DNA of 64,000 nucleotides from Amaurobius ferox (Eukaryota; Arthropoda; Arachnida; Araneae; Amaurobiidae): contig OX578146.1 in the NCBI GenBank assembly GCA_951213105.1, positions 115,916,551 through 115,980,550 on the forward strand, in the 5' to 3' direction. Both the position numbers and the translations under genes were made by a program. This document shows, one piece after another, positions 31,944-44,152 of this stretch. The stretch's first letter is position 1; each line of letters opens with the position of its first letter. The notes below the pieces were generated by a model. It was given only the letters and a program-made list of their open reading frames with translations. It did not search any database and was not told the origin of the DNA.

Positions 31944-33510
31944 TAAATGGACATGAAAAACGCATAAAACGCGTAAATAAAAAGTTTAATGTTACATGAA
32001 AGGTAGTAAATACATGTTAAATGTCGTACTATAGTATGGGTACACGTATACCTATAATGCTTGTCAAAGTACGCTGGTATATTGTCGCTGTTTGAAGTAA
32101 TTATGAACAGACATGTGCATTAGGTTCCTGTGTATGTTTGTGTTGCTTATTGCTTCGTTTCTGAATAGGACAGCAAATTGTCAATAATCCTACTTTATTA
32201 CACAGTTTATTATTATTATTATTATATTATAATTATAAATGTCTTCTGCAATTGTTTTCTTATCGATTCCTACTATCAAATCAGTGATTTTTAACTGGAG
32301 CGCCTTGGCCATCTGAGGCGCCTTGAATGATAGTCAAGTGCGCCATGGGTAGACTGATAGGTATTTCTGTTCCAAAAATTTTTTTTGAAATATAAGAAGG
32401 TATTCGATTACCGATAGTTTTGCGTTTACCATTGCAGCCATTGGGGATACACTGAAAGAATATAGTTGGTCAAAGACAACTCAAAAAGGTTGAAAACCCC
32501 TCCATTGGACAATGCTCTGTAACTATATGATTGGCTTTTATCATTTATTGCTTTTTGTTGCCGAGTTATTCTAAGCGTTATCCTTACTTTTTCAATTATC
32601 CGCAACGAGCGCTGTAATCCTTCTCGATCGGGAATGGTAGCTTTTCTACAGATACAACTAATGCGTACACTCACTAAATGTACACTCATGATTTTTCCTT
32701 AAAAATATATTGGAGTTCTACAAAGCTTACATTTGAACTCTGTTTATGTAACAAGAATGTATGAGAAAGTCGAGCAATGTCTCACACTCCAAATACGTTT
32801 TTTTTTTCAAAATCAGCCATACTATGGCGTTCAACCGATCAATCGTGGTTCACAGGTAGGTTGAACAGCACCGCAGTACAGCATATTAGAAGGTAAAAAT
32901 GACTTTCAAATATTTTTAATTTTTTGCATATTTTCTACTGCTTGATAGAAATTTTTTTATATGAAGAACAGAGAAGCGATAGCGTGTTCTGCAACAGCAC
33001 GAAAAGATGTTTATTTTTCATTTATTTCTTACTATTATCAGTACCTCGTTAACGATTTTTAAAAAAGCAAAGTTTCAAAGTGCATCCAATTTTGCATTGC
33101 TGACATTTCAAAACCTTTTCAGACTGTGTAAAACATCGATTTATAGACTGAATAAAGGATGGGGACGATATCAATTTATCAAATATCAATTGAAGCGATT
33201 CTATGAAATATGACTCGCGTAAATCGTGACAAAAAATTTTTAAATATATATGCAGATATTTTATAAATATCAGTATATACGTCAAGTATAATAATCCATA
33301 TATATCTTTTATATGTCTGTACATAAAAGATCACGGCTGTCCCTCACATGCTTGAATGGTGTTGTATTGAAAACACTATAAAATCCAATTTTCGCATTGG
33401 AATCAATAAGTAAAAACTTTTGCAAAGGATAAGGAAATATTGAACAACGCACGTACGAACAAATTTTTACACAATGCAGACTACAACTATTGTGGCGATA
33501 CGTTGGATAT
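31944..33510. repeat. Fragments of two diverged repeats, otherwise no gene
   Basis: 32165-32285 (agcaaattgtcaataatcct, cttctgcaattgttttctta) relates to the 10.1/10.5-kb direct repeat and includes an (ATT)n run at 32208-32225. 32520-32700 relates to 10640-10860 and 13020-13160 (tgttgccgagttattctaag, tacactcatga). The remainder is unremarkable AT-rich DNA. Confidence 0.5.
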
Positions 33511-33524
33511 ATGGATACGTATCC

Positions 33525-33792
33525 TGTTGTTGTTGAGACCCAGACCGTCCGACCTACCAGAAAGGTGTAAGGTAACTGTTTGGACGGCCGGGAAGTGCCT
33601 CCCAATTTAGACCGGAATCCAGTGGGGGAGGCATCCACAGAGAACGTACCATCCTTCCCCTACCACCAACCTCTCGGAAGGATTTACGGACCCACATGTT
33701 TAACGTGATCGTACTCCGCGTGAACACGGCAGCAGTTTTGGCAGTGGCGGGATTCGAACCCGGGTCTACCGAGTGAAATTTCTGCGCGCTAA
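33525..33792 (-). mobile_element. SINE with tRNA-like head and the same body (copy 5, left member of a second tandem pair)
   Basis: The minus strand opens with ttagcgcgcagaaatttcac and then cccgggttcgaatcccgcc, which contains a perfect tRNA B box (GGTTCGAATCC) and a T-arm. The D-arm start is missing, so the tRNA part is 5'-truncated. It passes into the same body as the 5S-headed copies (tacgatcacgttaaacatgt, ttccggtctaaattgggagg) and the same (CAA)n tail. The 12-bp palindromic target ggatacgtatcc flanks it exactly at 33513-33524 and 33793-33804. This is the clearest evidence that one SINE body exists with two kinds of polymerase III head. Confidence 0.9.
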
Positions 33793-33804
33793 GGATACGT
33801 ATCC

Positions 33805-34029
33805 TGTTGTTGTTGTTGAGGCCCAGGCCGTCGAACCTACCAGAAAGGTGTAAGGTAACTGTTTGAACGGACGGAAAGTGCCACCGAATTTAGACCGGAA
33901 CCCAGTGGGGAGGCATCCACAGGGACCGTACTCTCCTTCCCCTACCACCAACCTCTCAGAAGGACTTACGGATCCACATGTTTAACGTGATCGTACTTCG
34001 CGTGAACATGACGGCAGTTTTGGCAGTGA
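33805..34029 (-). mobile_element. SINE, head-truncated (copy 6, right member of the tandem pair)
   Basis: Tail (tgttgttgttgttgaggccc on the plus strand) and full body follow directly after the preceding copy, same orientation. It stops within the body-head junction at ggcagttttggcagtga, the tRNA-headed version of that junction, so the head is lost. CGTACCCTGT at 34030-34039 resembles CGTATCCTGT at 33518-33527 and 33798-33807, giving three target copies as at the other SINE pair. Confidence 0.85.
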
Positions 34030-34274
34030 CGTACCCTGTGTCAATGGTAAACAGACCAACAAACTCGAAGTCAAAAAGACGAGTGGACAAAATTTGAAGA
34101 CGAAAGATTGTTTAAAGAAAAGGAAAAGTGAAATATTTTTTGAGGCGTTGGTTATAGACTAATAGTTAAAATTGCAAAAATACTTTAAATGCAATAGTAA
34201 TTTTATTATTGTGCTATATTTTTGTAAAAAAAAATGAAAACATTAAATTTTTATACAGCTCCTGTAGGGAAAAT

Positions 34275-34690
34275 ACCTGAAGTGAACATGACAGCACATG
34301 ACTTTCGCTATATAATACAATAAATTTACTTCTTTCACAGTGAAACAATGATGTACCGCACAATGTTTTTAACGTTAAATTTGACGCTTTTTCGAATGAC
34401 AACATGTAAAACTATTTCGACGTATCCAATTAACATATATTTCGGGCAACTCTGAATTGAAAATTATCAATATTGATAGCATCCGCAATAAGCAATATAG
34501 TTCATATATATTAAAATATTTTAAATTTTAATAATTAATTAATCAATTTTACGTTATTTTCATTAATTTAGCGTCATTTATGCAATGTCGACTATATTGT
34601 CGTCCATCTGGGGCGCCATATAGCAAATTTGCGTCATTTTGCTAAATGCGTCGCCAAATTTATCGCCAAGCGTTACACACAGATGTAGAA
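34275..34690 (+). mobile_element. Degraded HINE element fragment (H10)
   Basis: gacagcacatgactttcgct, tataatacaataaatttact and later gtcgccaaatttatcgccaa plus gcgttacacac match the 5' half of the H1-H3 subfamily. The microsatellite and hairpin end are not seen. A further piece with the GGCGA words lies at 35365-35435. Confidence 0.5.
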
Positions 34691-34774
34691 AAGAAGCGTT
34701 TCATATATTTAATAATTATTAGCGAACTGTGTAGTATATATACGCCCAAAAGTGTAGGGAGATTTTTTGACGAT

Positions 34775-34880
34775 CGGGAGACCCTCACTTCCTCAATTTA
34801 TACCAAAATCCAGTGGGAATGGCAACCACAGGGACCGTACCCGTCTTTCTCTTGACCCATCATCTCTCGGAAACTAAGTC
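34775..34880 (-). mobile_element. Diverged SINE-body fragment (copy 8)
   Basis: tttataccaaaatccagtgg, gcaaccacagggaccgtacc and catctctcggaaact align with the common SINE body (tttagaccggaacccagtgg, gcatccacagggaccgtacc, aacctctcggaagga) but with many differences. It is an old copy or a related subfamily. Confidence 0.65.
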
Positions 34881-36477
34881 CACCTGTTGACCATATATAT
34901 GTGACATCACAACCGGTAAATCGACATTCTGCCATCCCTGTGGCAAAATCGCCTTTTCTTTCCCAAGTTAGAGTATGCTTTTCTTGCTGTTCCAAGTTTC
35001 AGCTATTACAGTTGCGTATTTTTTAAGAATACAATAATTATAAATTATTGTGCTCACAATATGTGGTACAATTTCTCAATATAACTTTCTCGAAGGTGAC
35101 ATTTATGTTTGTTATCGTATCTGATAAGATTTCATTCCATCCAACATGGCGGCGTAAACAAACCGTGACGTCACATTATGGTGTAAGTGCAAATAGTCGA
35201 TAAGAGAGGGAGGGAATAAATTCGACAAATACTTTCACACATATCACATCAACAACCCATCTGGATGATGACGAGATTATACATCCTCTGCGGAAAGCTC
35301 TGTAAAAAAACATGTAACTCGTAAAGTTTTTAGCCAATCTATAAAATTCGAAAAGTTTCCAGAATTCGCCAAAAGTCGCCAAGTTTGCAATATCTCAACT
35401 AAATTCGTCGCCAAGGTGGTCACCGAATGAATCGCCAACGACCCAGATCTTCAAATTATAGCAATGGTTTTCTGTCATGTATTCGTAGCAATATGATACA
35501 GTGTTTCTTTCAGGAATACATACGGGGATTAAGCCACCCCAGAGATGATTATTCGCCCCCACGGAGACATTTTATGTTAACCTAATCTCTATTTATCTAA
35601 CAGTATTGGGGATGTACCTAGTCGAAATTGCGAACAATATATATATATATGTATGTATGTATATATATATATATATATAGTAATTACTTCTATATATGAT
35701 GTATAAATATAGGAGTTAAAATTTGTATATATACAATTATATATTTATATAGGGAAAGAGAAAACTTGCCCCCTAAAGTTTTATTCGCCCCCTCCAGGCC
35801 AAATACTCATGAAAGAAACATTGTTGATGTCACTTCCGTTACATACTTTCATTTTATCAATGCCACATTTCTTTTACGATTTGCTCCGTATTCAGTGCCC
35901 TAAAACGTTTCACATCAAAAAGGAAATAAAAATAATAATTTCGTACTTAAAATGCTTAAAACGTACAATTGCATTATAATCTGAGCTTCTGATTTTGAAC
36001 TCCCATATTACATGCTTTCCTTTGCATATATTATGTAAGAAATGTAATCAGAAAAAAACATTATCAATAATATGCTGAAAACCCAATTTGAAGTGCAGTT
36101 CTTCAGAAAAAAAGTTTCCCAATTATCTGTTGCAGCACTGGACGAAGAATCTGATTGTCTTCTGACTGAAATATTTCTTATTCAGATGAGTTTCGTTGTT
36201 CAAAAGTAAATCCAGTCTATATAGGTAATTATATTTAATTTTGAGTCCATTAACTGTAAATTGAGTATATGTAAGTCTTTATGGAAGACGCATATCAATT
36301 ACATTTTGTTAGAGAGTCGTATAAAAATTGTGTTTTGTTAGCGAGTCCTGTAGTGATTGCATTTTTAGGGGTCGTTTAAAAATCACTTATATTGATTGGG
36401 AGAAGTGCATTTATCTAGGAATTTTATGAGCGCAAATGATGTAGTCAGACCGACACCAGTAGATTTAATCCCGCATA
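34881..36477. other. No gene; paired YY1-like and CRE motifs, (TA)n run
   Basis: aacatggcggc (YY1-like) at 35143-35153 lies 12 bp before TGACGTCA (35166-35173), a pairing seen in some promoters, but no transcript start or gene is visible. A (TA)n-rich run lies at 35637-35680. HINE-derived GGCGA words lie at 35365-35435. Confidence 0.4.
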
Positions 36478-36479
36478 TA

Positions 36480-37049
36480 CAGGGTGATTCAAAACAGATG
36501 TGCCAAACTTTACGACGTGGTAGTACACATCAAATCAAGCATTTTTCACCATAGTTTACGGTATCGGAAATAAAACGTAAAGGTGCCAGTGGCTGCTTAA
36601 TGGCGAAATCGATTAGGTGAGGCGAAAACACAACAATGAATTAGAAGTTATGAAATGACACTTAATAAACGATAATTACAGTAATGGCTCAAAAGAGTGA
36701 ACTCCAACCTGATCACACGTCTCACAGCGCCGATGGAGGGATTGGCGAACTCTCTCGAACAGGCCAGACATGTCACGCACTTCGGCAGCAGTGACGAGCT
36801 CCTCTTAAGATTTAAGGAAAGTGTCATAGACGAAACTCTTGAGATATCCCCACTAAAAGAAATCAAGACACGTCAAAATCCCCACTAAAAGAAGTCAGAT
36901 TGTACGAAACTGTGGGGCCACCTCGTCCAATCCATTGCCCTTTCACGTGTTTACGTTTCATTTCGGACTCGGTAAACTTTGACGAAAAATGCTTGGGTTG
37001 ATGTGTACTATCACCTCGTAAAGTTTGGCCATCTTTTTTAATCACCCTG
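36480..37049. mobile_element. MITE with about 100-130-bp terminal inverted repeats (MITE-1)
   Basis: The left end cagggtgattcaaaacagat (36480) mirrors the right end, which on the minus strand reads cagggtgattaaaaaagatg (37049). The match continues through ccaaactttacga, gtacacatcaa, aagcatttttc and gaaatnaaacgtaaa, about 100 bp or more per arm. TA flanks both ends, within TATA on each side. It is 570 bp with no transposase. A direct repeat (tccccactaaaagaa at about 36848 and 36880) lies in the middle. Best guess is a non-autonomous Tc1/mariner relative. Confidence 0.88.
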
Positions 37050-37595
37050 TATAGTAATTTTCTGTGTACCTCTGACCAAAAAAACTGATTGGTGGCTGAG
37101 AGTTTATTCATAACGACTTGCACATGACTTTCGTTATCAAGATTCCAGGTTCATCCGGGTAGTGGACTACTTCTTTCACTATTTTATTTTCGTGAAATTT
37201 CTGTTTTAAATTTTTACTAAATGCCTATTCGATTTACCATAAAAAAAGCGCTCTCAATTTTATATTATGTCCATTCAATTTTGAAACAGCCGTTGTCTTT
37301 TTAAGCGATTTCAACGTTGATTTTGTTTTCCGCGAAGACGCAGGTCGGGATTGGAGGATTTTTTGCGCTCATTTCTTTTGGTTGAAATGCTCGATTGCGA
37401 TTATTTAGATTATGTTGAGCGGAAGTCCTAATAGGATATTTTACATATAACAGAAGGATGACCGCGGAAATATATTTCTAAAAAAATAAGGGAAAAAAGC
37501 TGTAGATATGCTGTAAAGGGTGAAGAGTTTATTAGTTTCTGAATAAATCGTGAAAAATTATTTATTACATTTCACTTACTCTTTAGTTTGAATGA
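37050..37595. other. AT-rich DNA, nothing recognised
   Basis: No gene, RNA or element boundary was seen. Confidence 0.5.
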
Positions 37596-37599
37596 ATAT

Positions 37600-39670
37600 T
37601 TTAACAAGAAAGATCAATCATGCATAAAGCATTGATTATGAAACACTTTCCAGGTGAAATGCAACTTTAATTAAATATCTAAAATGTGATACATTCAGCG
37701 CTGATATTTTTTTAATTATCACAGTACTACAGTAATTTATTTTACTTGAAAACTTAAATCTTCGTCGAAATAGGCAATTGTAGTTACACAAAACTAATTT
37801 TATTCAAATGGCGTCATCGAAATATGACTCGTCTGCTTCTCTATGTAAAATCAATAAACATTTCATTCATATAACTTATATTTCACACTCCAAAGGGTAA
37901 AATATTATTCAGCAATTCTTATACAACTCACCTTACAATCGCTTGATTTGCTTACATTCTGCATGCTATATTACAGCATTGAATTTAAGCTTCATTGTTG
38001 GAATAATCAAAATTTAGTGATCATTTAAAAAAAAAATTGTAAGCACAGAATTTAGATACACAGATAATACGCAAAAATAAAGCAGTTTTATAACGAATGC
38101 AACACTAAGTATAAATAAAACATCTCTTTAACAACAAGGATCTTTAAACATCCCGATTTTTACACCGGAAAAAAAAATAGATGCCATATTTTATTTTGCG
38201 ATAAGTCACGTGATCTCTTCATATATCACGGATGTAATTATTATTTCAATTTTTAACACTTTACAACATAGTTTAAAAGTGTTTATGACTTTGTTCATTC
38301 TGTCTGTCTGTCTGTCCGTTCAGACGATAACTGCTGTAAAAAGGACTTTATCAAAATGAAATTTTAGTACGTTGTTGAGACGGTTTGTGGGACATATGGG
38401 AATAAAAGTAAATAATATCACCCAATTAGTTTCGGATTTTACCCGGGTTGAAAAGATGACATTGAACCCTATGTGACTTAATTTTTTAAACATTTTTTAA
38501 GCAAAGTTAAAATTCACAAATCACTTCGAAAATGTTAGGAAATATTCTAATTATAGCATAAAATGTGTAAAATAATATTCAGCAAAAATATGTTCTATAG
38601 TTTTTCAAATAAAAATTGAAATATTAATTACACCCATGATAGATGAAGAGATCACGTGACTCGTTGCAAAAATATGGCACCCATTTTATCCGTTGTGTAG
38701 GAACCATATCATGATGTTTAAAGATCTTTTAAATTTATATTTAATGTTGCATCCGTCATAAAACCGCTTTATTTTTTCATATTACCTGTGTATCTAAATT
38801 CTGTGCCAATGCGATTACAATATTTTTTATTTTACGTTATCACTGCACTTGATTATTTCTACAACGAAGCCTAAATTTAATGCTATAATATAGCATGCAG
38901 AATGTACACAAATCCAGCGATTGTAAGGTGAGTTATATGAGAATTGCTGAATAATATTTCACGCAAAATTATTTGCTCTGGAGCCTGGAATATAAATGAT
39001 GCGAATGAAATATTCATTGATTTTTCATAGAGAAACAGATGATTCGTATTTCGATGACGTCATTTGAATAAAATTAATTTTGTTTAACAAGCATTTCTTT
39101 TCGACGAAGTTGACAGTTTTCAAGTATCACAAATTACTAAGGTACAGTGATAATTTAAAAATATCAGCGCCGAATGTATCGCTAAATGTAGATGTTTAAA
39201 ACAAATTGCATTTCAGTTGAAAAGTGTTGCATAATCAATGCTGTAGGCCTAATTGACCTTTCTTGTTATTTAAAAACTGTTGTACCAAACATATTTTGCT
39301 GATTTTTTTTACACATGTGATAATTATGGTTTTTGTTAAAATTTTCGAAGCAATTTGTAAATTTTAACTTTGATTTAAAAATATTTGAAAAATTAAATCC
39401 CATGGGATTTAATGTATTTCATGTTTTCAACCCGGGTTCAATCCGAAACTAATTGGGTGATATTATTCATTTATATTTCAATATATGTCCCACAAACTGT
39501 CTCAGCAACATACTAAAACTTCATTTTAATAAAGTCATTTTCATGGCAGTTATCGTGCGAACGGGCAGACAGACAGAATGACCAAAGTCATAAACACTTT
39601 TCAACTATGTTGGAAAGTGTTAAAAACATTATTTTTAAGTCTCGAGACCCAATTTTGGCATATTTCACCG
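37600..39670. repeat. Nested inverted repeat, block order A - S - A' - S'
   Basis: Block A (37600-38240) returns inverted at 38641-39285: sharing includes the complement pairs of catttcattc, catttgaataaaatta and atcagcgc-n-gaatgtatc. Block S (38240-38625) returns inverted at 39285-39670, sharing cccgggttgaa, ttagtttcgga and the CTGT microsatellite. Each S carries a hairpin (aacactttacaacatagttt at 38260 and its complement near 39600-39630) next to a CTGT/CAGA run, like the 3' ends of the HINE families. No frame is supported. Confidence 0.85.
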
Positions 39671-41280
39671 TACAACAATATTAAGCAAATGTAAATTGCA
39701 TTTAAAATCCTCGATTTGAAAATAGGTTCATTATAAATTTATAAAAAAAAAAGAATCTTTGAAATAAACTTTTATTAATCGCTGTAAAACTTGAGGCTTC
39801 CAACTGATAAAATTTTTATACTTCAAAGCAAGAATATCCTCAGACAGAAAAAATATCCTTTTCAAACCTTTGATCTTTAAAAATTAAGTCAACTAAACCC
39901 TGTTCCATTAAAACCGTTAAGGTTTCACATTTTAAATGGCTTTTAAGAATTTTCATTAAGATATTAAATAAGTTTCGCTCAAACTCGAAAAACATTTTTC
40001 GTAAAATGTTTTAATTATGTTATTAAAGGTTAATTAAGATGCATGGTTTGATATAATATGTTTTTAAAAGAAGTATAAGGTGGGATTATGAAAATAGAAA
40101 AAAATAAACTGTGCAGTTCATTTTTTCACTAATTACAGCAACGTTGGGAGAAGATTTGCGGTTTTCTATTTTTTACAATGTAAAATACGTCATCCTACCT
40201 AGCTGTCGTGTAGGATGAAGAAATTCAGCTTAAAAAAGAGATAGCCAATGATCTGCTGATTCTTGCAATTCTCAAATTAGACTAGATTAGATTATTTTGA
40301 AGCTATACTTCTCATACAGACGATAGCTGTATTGATTACAATCATTACAGAATTCATTGGCGAAATATAGCCAATTTGGAGACTTTTAAAAATGGCAACA
40401 AATTGACGAAAATCCAATATCTCGAAAAAATTAATTTAATTCTTTGGATACTATATGTCGCTTTACAAAATTTATTAATTTAAGACTCTTCATTCAATAT
40501 ATAATAAGTTTCACTGTTTGCAGGACAAATACATTTTGTTATATATTTAGGAGTTGTAAATTAATTACGTTGTGTTAGGAGGGGATATAGTAATTATGTT
40601 TGGAAAGAGAGTCGTATAAACACAATTGTTATGATTCGAAAGAGATATTTCAGGGATATTAGAAGCGCAAGTTTTGAAAGCACACACATAAGAAAAATGT
40701 GTTAAATAACATTATGCATCCGTCATACGATGAGCTCGACATGTAGTACACAACGGCATAAGCAAATACTAAATTATTTCGACACAGAAATCTCAACGGT
40801 TCTTAAATAAATATTAGTTTAATATTATATCTGAAGAATCATATTTAATCTTAAAATGCTGTTTTGAACCAAAATTCTGTCATTTTGTCATACGATTTGA
40901 TGTGTACTGCTTAAGCAAATGAGATGCTTTAAGCAAATGCGTAAAGATTTGAAAGAATATCTGTCGGAAGTATATCAATGGAAAATATTAGAATTCAGAA
41001 ACAACTGTGGTTTGTTTCACTTAATTCTGCTTTATAAATTAAAAATATCTGTAATCGGAAGCTCCATTCGATTTCCTGATGCGTTCGTATGCCATATTGC
41101 TTGCAATAGTATTGCAAGTAATATTAGAATGAAAACAAATTTTTTGTGACCATCATTAAAAAAAATATTTTCAAATGCTCTTAAAGTTTGTTATAAAGTT
41201 TATTTTTGCTTTCATATACATTTTTGAATTTTAAATATTGGTGAATAATCACGTTTAAAGAACTCCTGGGCCCCATTTCA
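39671..41280. other. AT-rich DNA with one HINE fragment
   Basis: At 40355-40520, minus orientation, tggcgaaatatagccaattt, aaattgacgaaaatccaata and tatctcgaaaaaatta match the middle of H1/H2. The rest, including the 76-codon frame at 40919-41149, has no recognisable features. Confidence 0.45.
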
Positions 41281-41480
41281 GCACTATCTATATGAATAAA
41301 ATTTAAAATCTGTCTGCCTGTCTGTATGTATGTATATGTGTTTGTCTCATCACGGGAGAACGTATTCACCAAAATTCAAACAATTTTTTTAGGGGGGGGG
41401 GGGTAGTCGTAAAATAGACCTAATTGAATTTTAGTCGATGTTTCGAGTTCCTAGGACCAGGGGCTGTAGAGATATAAATA
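41281..41480. repeat. CTGT/GTAT microsatellite patch and a 12-G run
   Basis: ctgtctgcctgtctgtatgt at about 41309-41328 is followed by catcacgggagaacg and a run of G at 41392-41403. It resembles the microsatellite part of a HINE-like family, but no ends are seen. Confidence 0.5.
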
Positions 41481-42225
41481 AAAAACCCACAATTAAACCT
41501 ATTGAAATAATATTATGCAGGTGATATTTTTTCCGTCAATTTATTTGAAAAAAAATTAGATCATGTCGCTAAGCAATGGATTTAAATCCAATGTGTTTAT
41601 GCGGCAAACGATTTTTATTAAATCTTTTCCGATTTAAATAGTAAAGAAATATATATAATAGATTTTATCGAACTTGCATTATTGATTGGATTATATCAAT
41701 TACGACCTCCAGGTTTAAAGATTACGGAGATTATTGATATTTTCAATTTATTAAGTCATCCGTTTTATTTTAGCAAAGATTTTTGAAACTCATATATTGT
41801 GACACGAGTAATCTTCTACTAATACACGGGTATATCTTCTAATCTGCGATAATGTAAGTAGTATGGGCATATACAGAACCCGGACGTTTCATTCTTGAGA
41901 TCTATCTGCCTGTGAAGGTAATTTTGTAGAGTGAAAGCAGAGATTCTTAAACTTATTTTAGGACCATTAATTTAAATATTGTAATAGTATATATTAATAA
42001 AATAACAATGTCATTTTGTCACACTTTTCATATTTCTACCTTCGTATCATTGTGAGATGCCATATATGTAATGGATTGGTTTCCAATAAAGCTATATGTA
42101 ACAGCAACACAATGTCATTTAGAATACTATAGGAAATTGCACATGATTGTCAAATTTAAGTTTTTTATTTTGTATATTCCGTACGAAGAACGGATATACT
42201 GCTAGTTGTAAATATGTCCGTCGCT

Positions 42226-42366
42226 CTCATACTCTTTCTCTCTCTCTCTCTGTCTCCGTCCCTCTCTCTCTTGGTATGTGTGTGTCTATCGCTCTCGTTT
42301 GTGTGCGCGCACATGTGAATGTGTGCATGGCTGTGTGTGCCGATGTGTGCATGTGTATGCGTTTAT
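42226..42366. repeat. (CT)n and (GT)n microsatellites
   Basis: A CT run at 42234-42271 is followed by GT-rich sequence to about 42362. The frame spanning it on the plus strand is simple-sequence artefact. Confidence 0.85.
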
Positions 42367-42579
42367 GTTTAAGGTTCGAGCCCGATAATTCACGAACGAA
42401 ACGAACTCTGGCTATCAATTTCAACAAGTACATACATTATGCAAAAAAACAAAACAAAATAAAACATTTTATTCATTCTAATGATTTGAACTCAAATGAT
42501 TCACATTTTAAAATTTCCATAGCATTATTTTCCATGGAAAATAACGACATTTTCCGGAATAATGATGGTGGTATATAGT

Positions 42580-44083
42580 TTATATAGTATAAGGGAAGAA
42601 TTAATCATCTGTACAACTAAGGGCGTTAATGGTATAAAAAAAGTATTAACTCAGACAAGACAAATGCATCCATTGGCGTCACTAAGCTGTTGCTAACTTT
42701 AAAAAGGAAACATTTAAAAATAGGGAACGTAAAAAAGCCAGAATTAGAGACCAAATAATTGTTAGTGGTTATAGTGCAATCAGGGTCGGTTAGAAAGATT
42801 AGGATAAAAAAGCTGAACATGCTAGAGAAAATTGCATGTTAATTATGTCAAATGACCTAAATTATAAAGTAATTTGGGGGCGATAGGTTAAATTATAGAG
42901 TCCTGGGGCTATTTAAATACTGAAATTCAAACAACGAGCACAAAAAATGGACTCGACTTAGGTTATTTTATTATGTCACGCCACCATCAAAAAAGAAATT
43001 CAATATTTTTCTTGACCGAAGATAGTTCGTCTTCCAATTCATGCGTCAACTTCACTCTGGTAACATTCTTCCAGTTAGAGTTGTTATAACACAAGCTGGC
43101 CTATGACAGCCATGTTGAATTAAAGTGAGAAACATCTTGGCGACAAAGAATGACAACCAACACTGCTGACATTCAATATGTCCCTTCTGACCTCACCTAT
43201 TTTGGCGCAGTTATCGCAAATAACGGCGCATAAAATACATTCTTGCATTCATCTATTCTTATTGGCTCGATTTAACGTTCAATCATCCTCCCATTTTATT
43301 GCTGATTTATACCACAATGCACGATGTAGAATCCCTGCGCAATAGCAAACTAATGTGTAAGTATTATTCAAAATGGCGGATGCTCCAGTTTCCTATATAG
43401 GAGCCTTACTTCCAGTTGTGACGCCATGAACACGGAATAAAACCTTATTTCGGTCCAAGCGTTCGAATAAAAAATCGTCAGTACCTTAAATTTTAAACTT
43501 AATTAGCAAAAATCACTAAATGGAGTTATAAAAAACAAGATTTTTATTTTTTTAGAGTTGGATAATGTATTTTGATTCCACCCAATTTTTAAGATCGAAT
43601 TGTGATACGTTTTGCTGATGCATGAATTTTAAAATGGATTACGTGTTCAAAATGCAAGTTTTGGCGATTTTTTTATGCAATTGGGAAAATTAGTCATATT
43701 ATATTACGAATTCTATTGAAAGCTCGTTGAAAAGATTTAATCTTTCTCGCGGTTTAAAATGAAATTTCTGTCATTATATTTTCTATCGCTAAGGTACTGG
43801 TTTGTGTGAAAAGTCTCAAAATTGCCCTTCAACATTAAATAACACAAAAACTAATTCAAAATTAAAAAAAATTGCTCCGGCATGTCTTGCGACCTGAGCT
43901 GAAATATCACTGCACTGAATTTCGTGGCCGTGAGTCGCTTAGATTTTCCACTGCACCACGCAGAGATAAACACAGACATCCTCATTTATTATTATAGCTA
44001 TTTCTAGTTATTTTATCTACTGTATCTATACAAGCATTTTTAAAGAGATTCGTTCATTTCTACTTGGATAATGATGTGCTCAT
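42580..44083. other. No gene recognised; one short GC-richer segment
   Basis: 43020-43470 is less AT-rich and contains caaaatggcggatgc (YY1-like, about 43369-43383). There is no supported exon. Confidence 0.4.
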
Positions 44084-44085
44084 GT

Positions 44086-44152
44086 ACGTACGTATGTACG
44101 TACGTACGTACGTACGTGCGTGCGTGAGTGCCTGCGTGCGCACGCGTCCGTG
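44086..44152. repeat. (GTAC)n and GT/GC-rich microsatellite
   Basis: tgtacgtacgtatgtacgta continues as GTAC repeats and then gtgcgtgcgtgag and cgcacgcg. This is a local Z-DNA-prone alternating purine-pyrimidine run. Confidence 0.92.

Noticed and set aside
33309..33638. Recurring small protein starting MDASPTGFRSKLGG
   Set aside because: The same peptide appears wherever the SINE body is read on one strand. It is a by-product of the SINE and not a conserved gene.
35143..35173. Promoter with YY1-like and CRE motifs
   Set aside because: Two short motifs near each other in 64 kb are weak evidence, and no gene or initiator follows.
42147..42578. 143-codon frame
   Set aside because: Runs through CT and GT microsatellites and has no motif; a frame of this length is expected there by chance.
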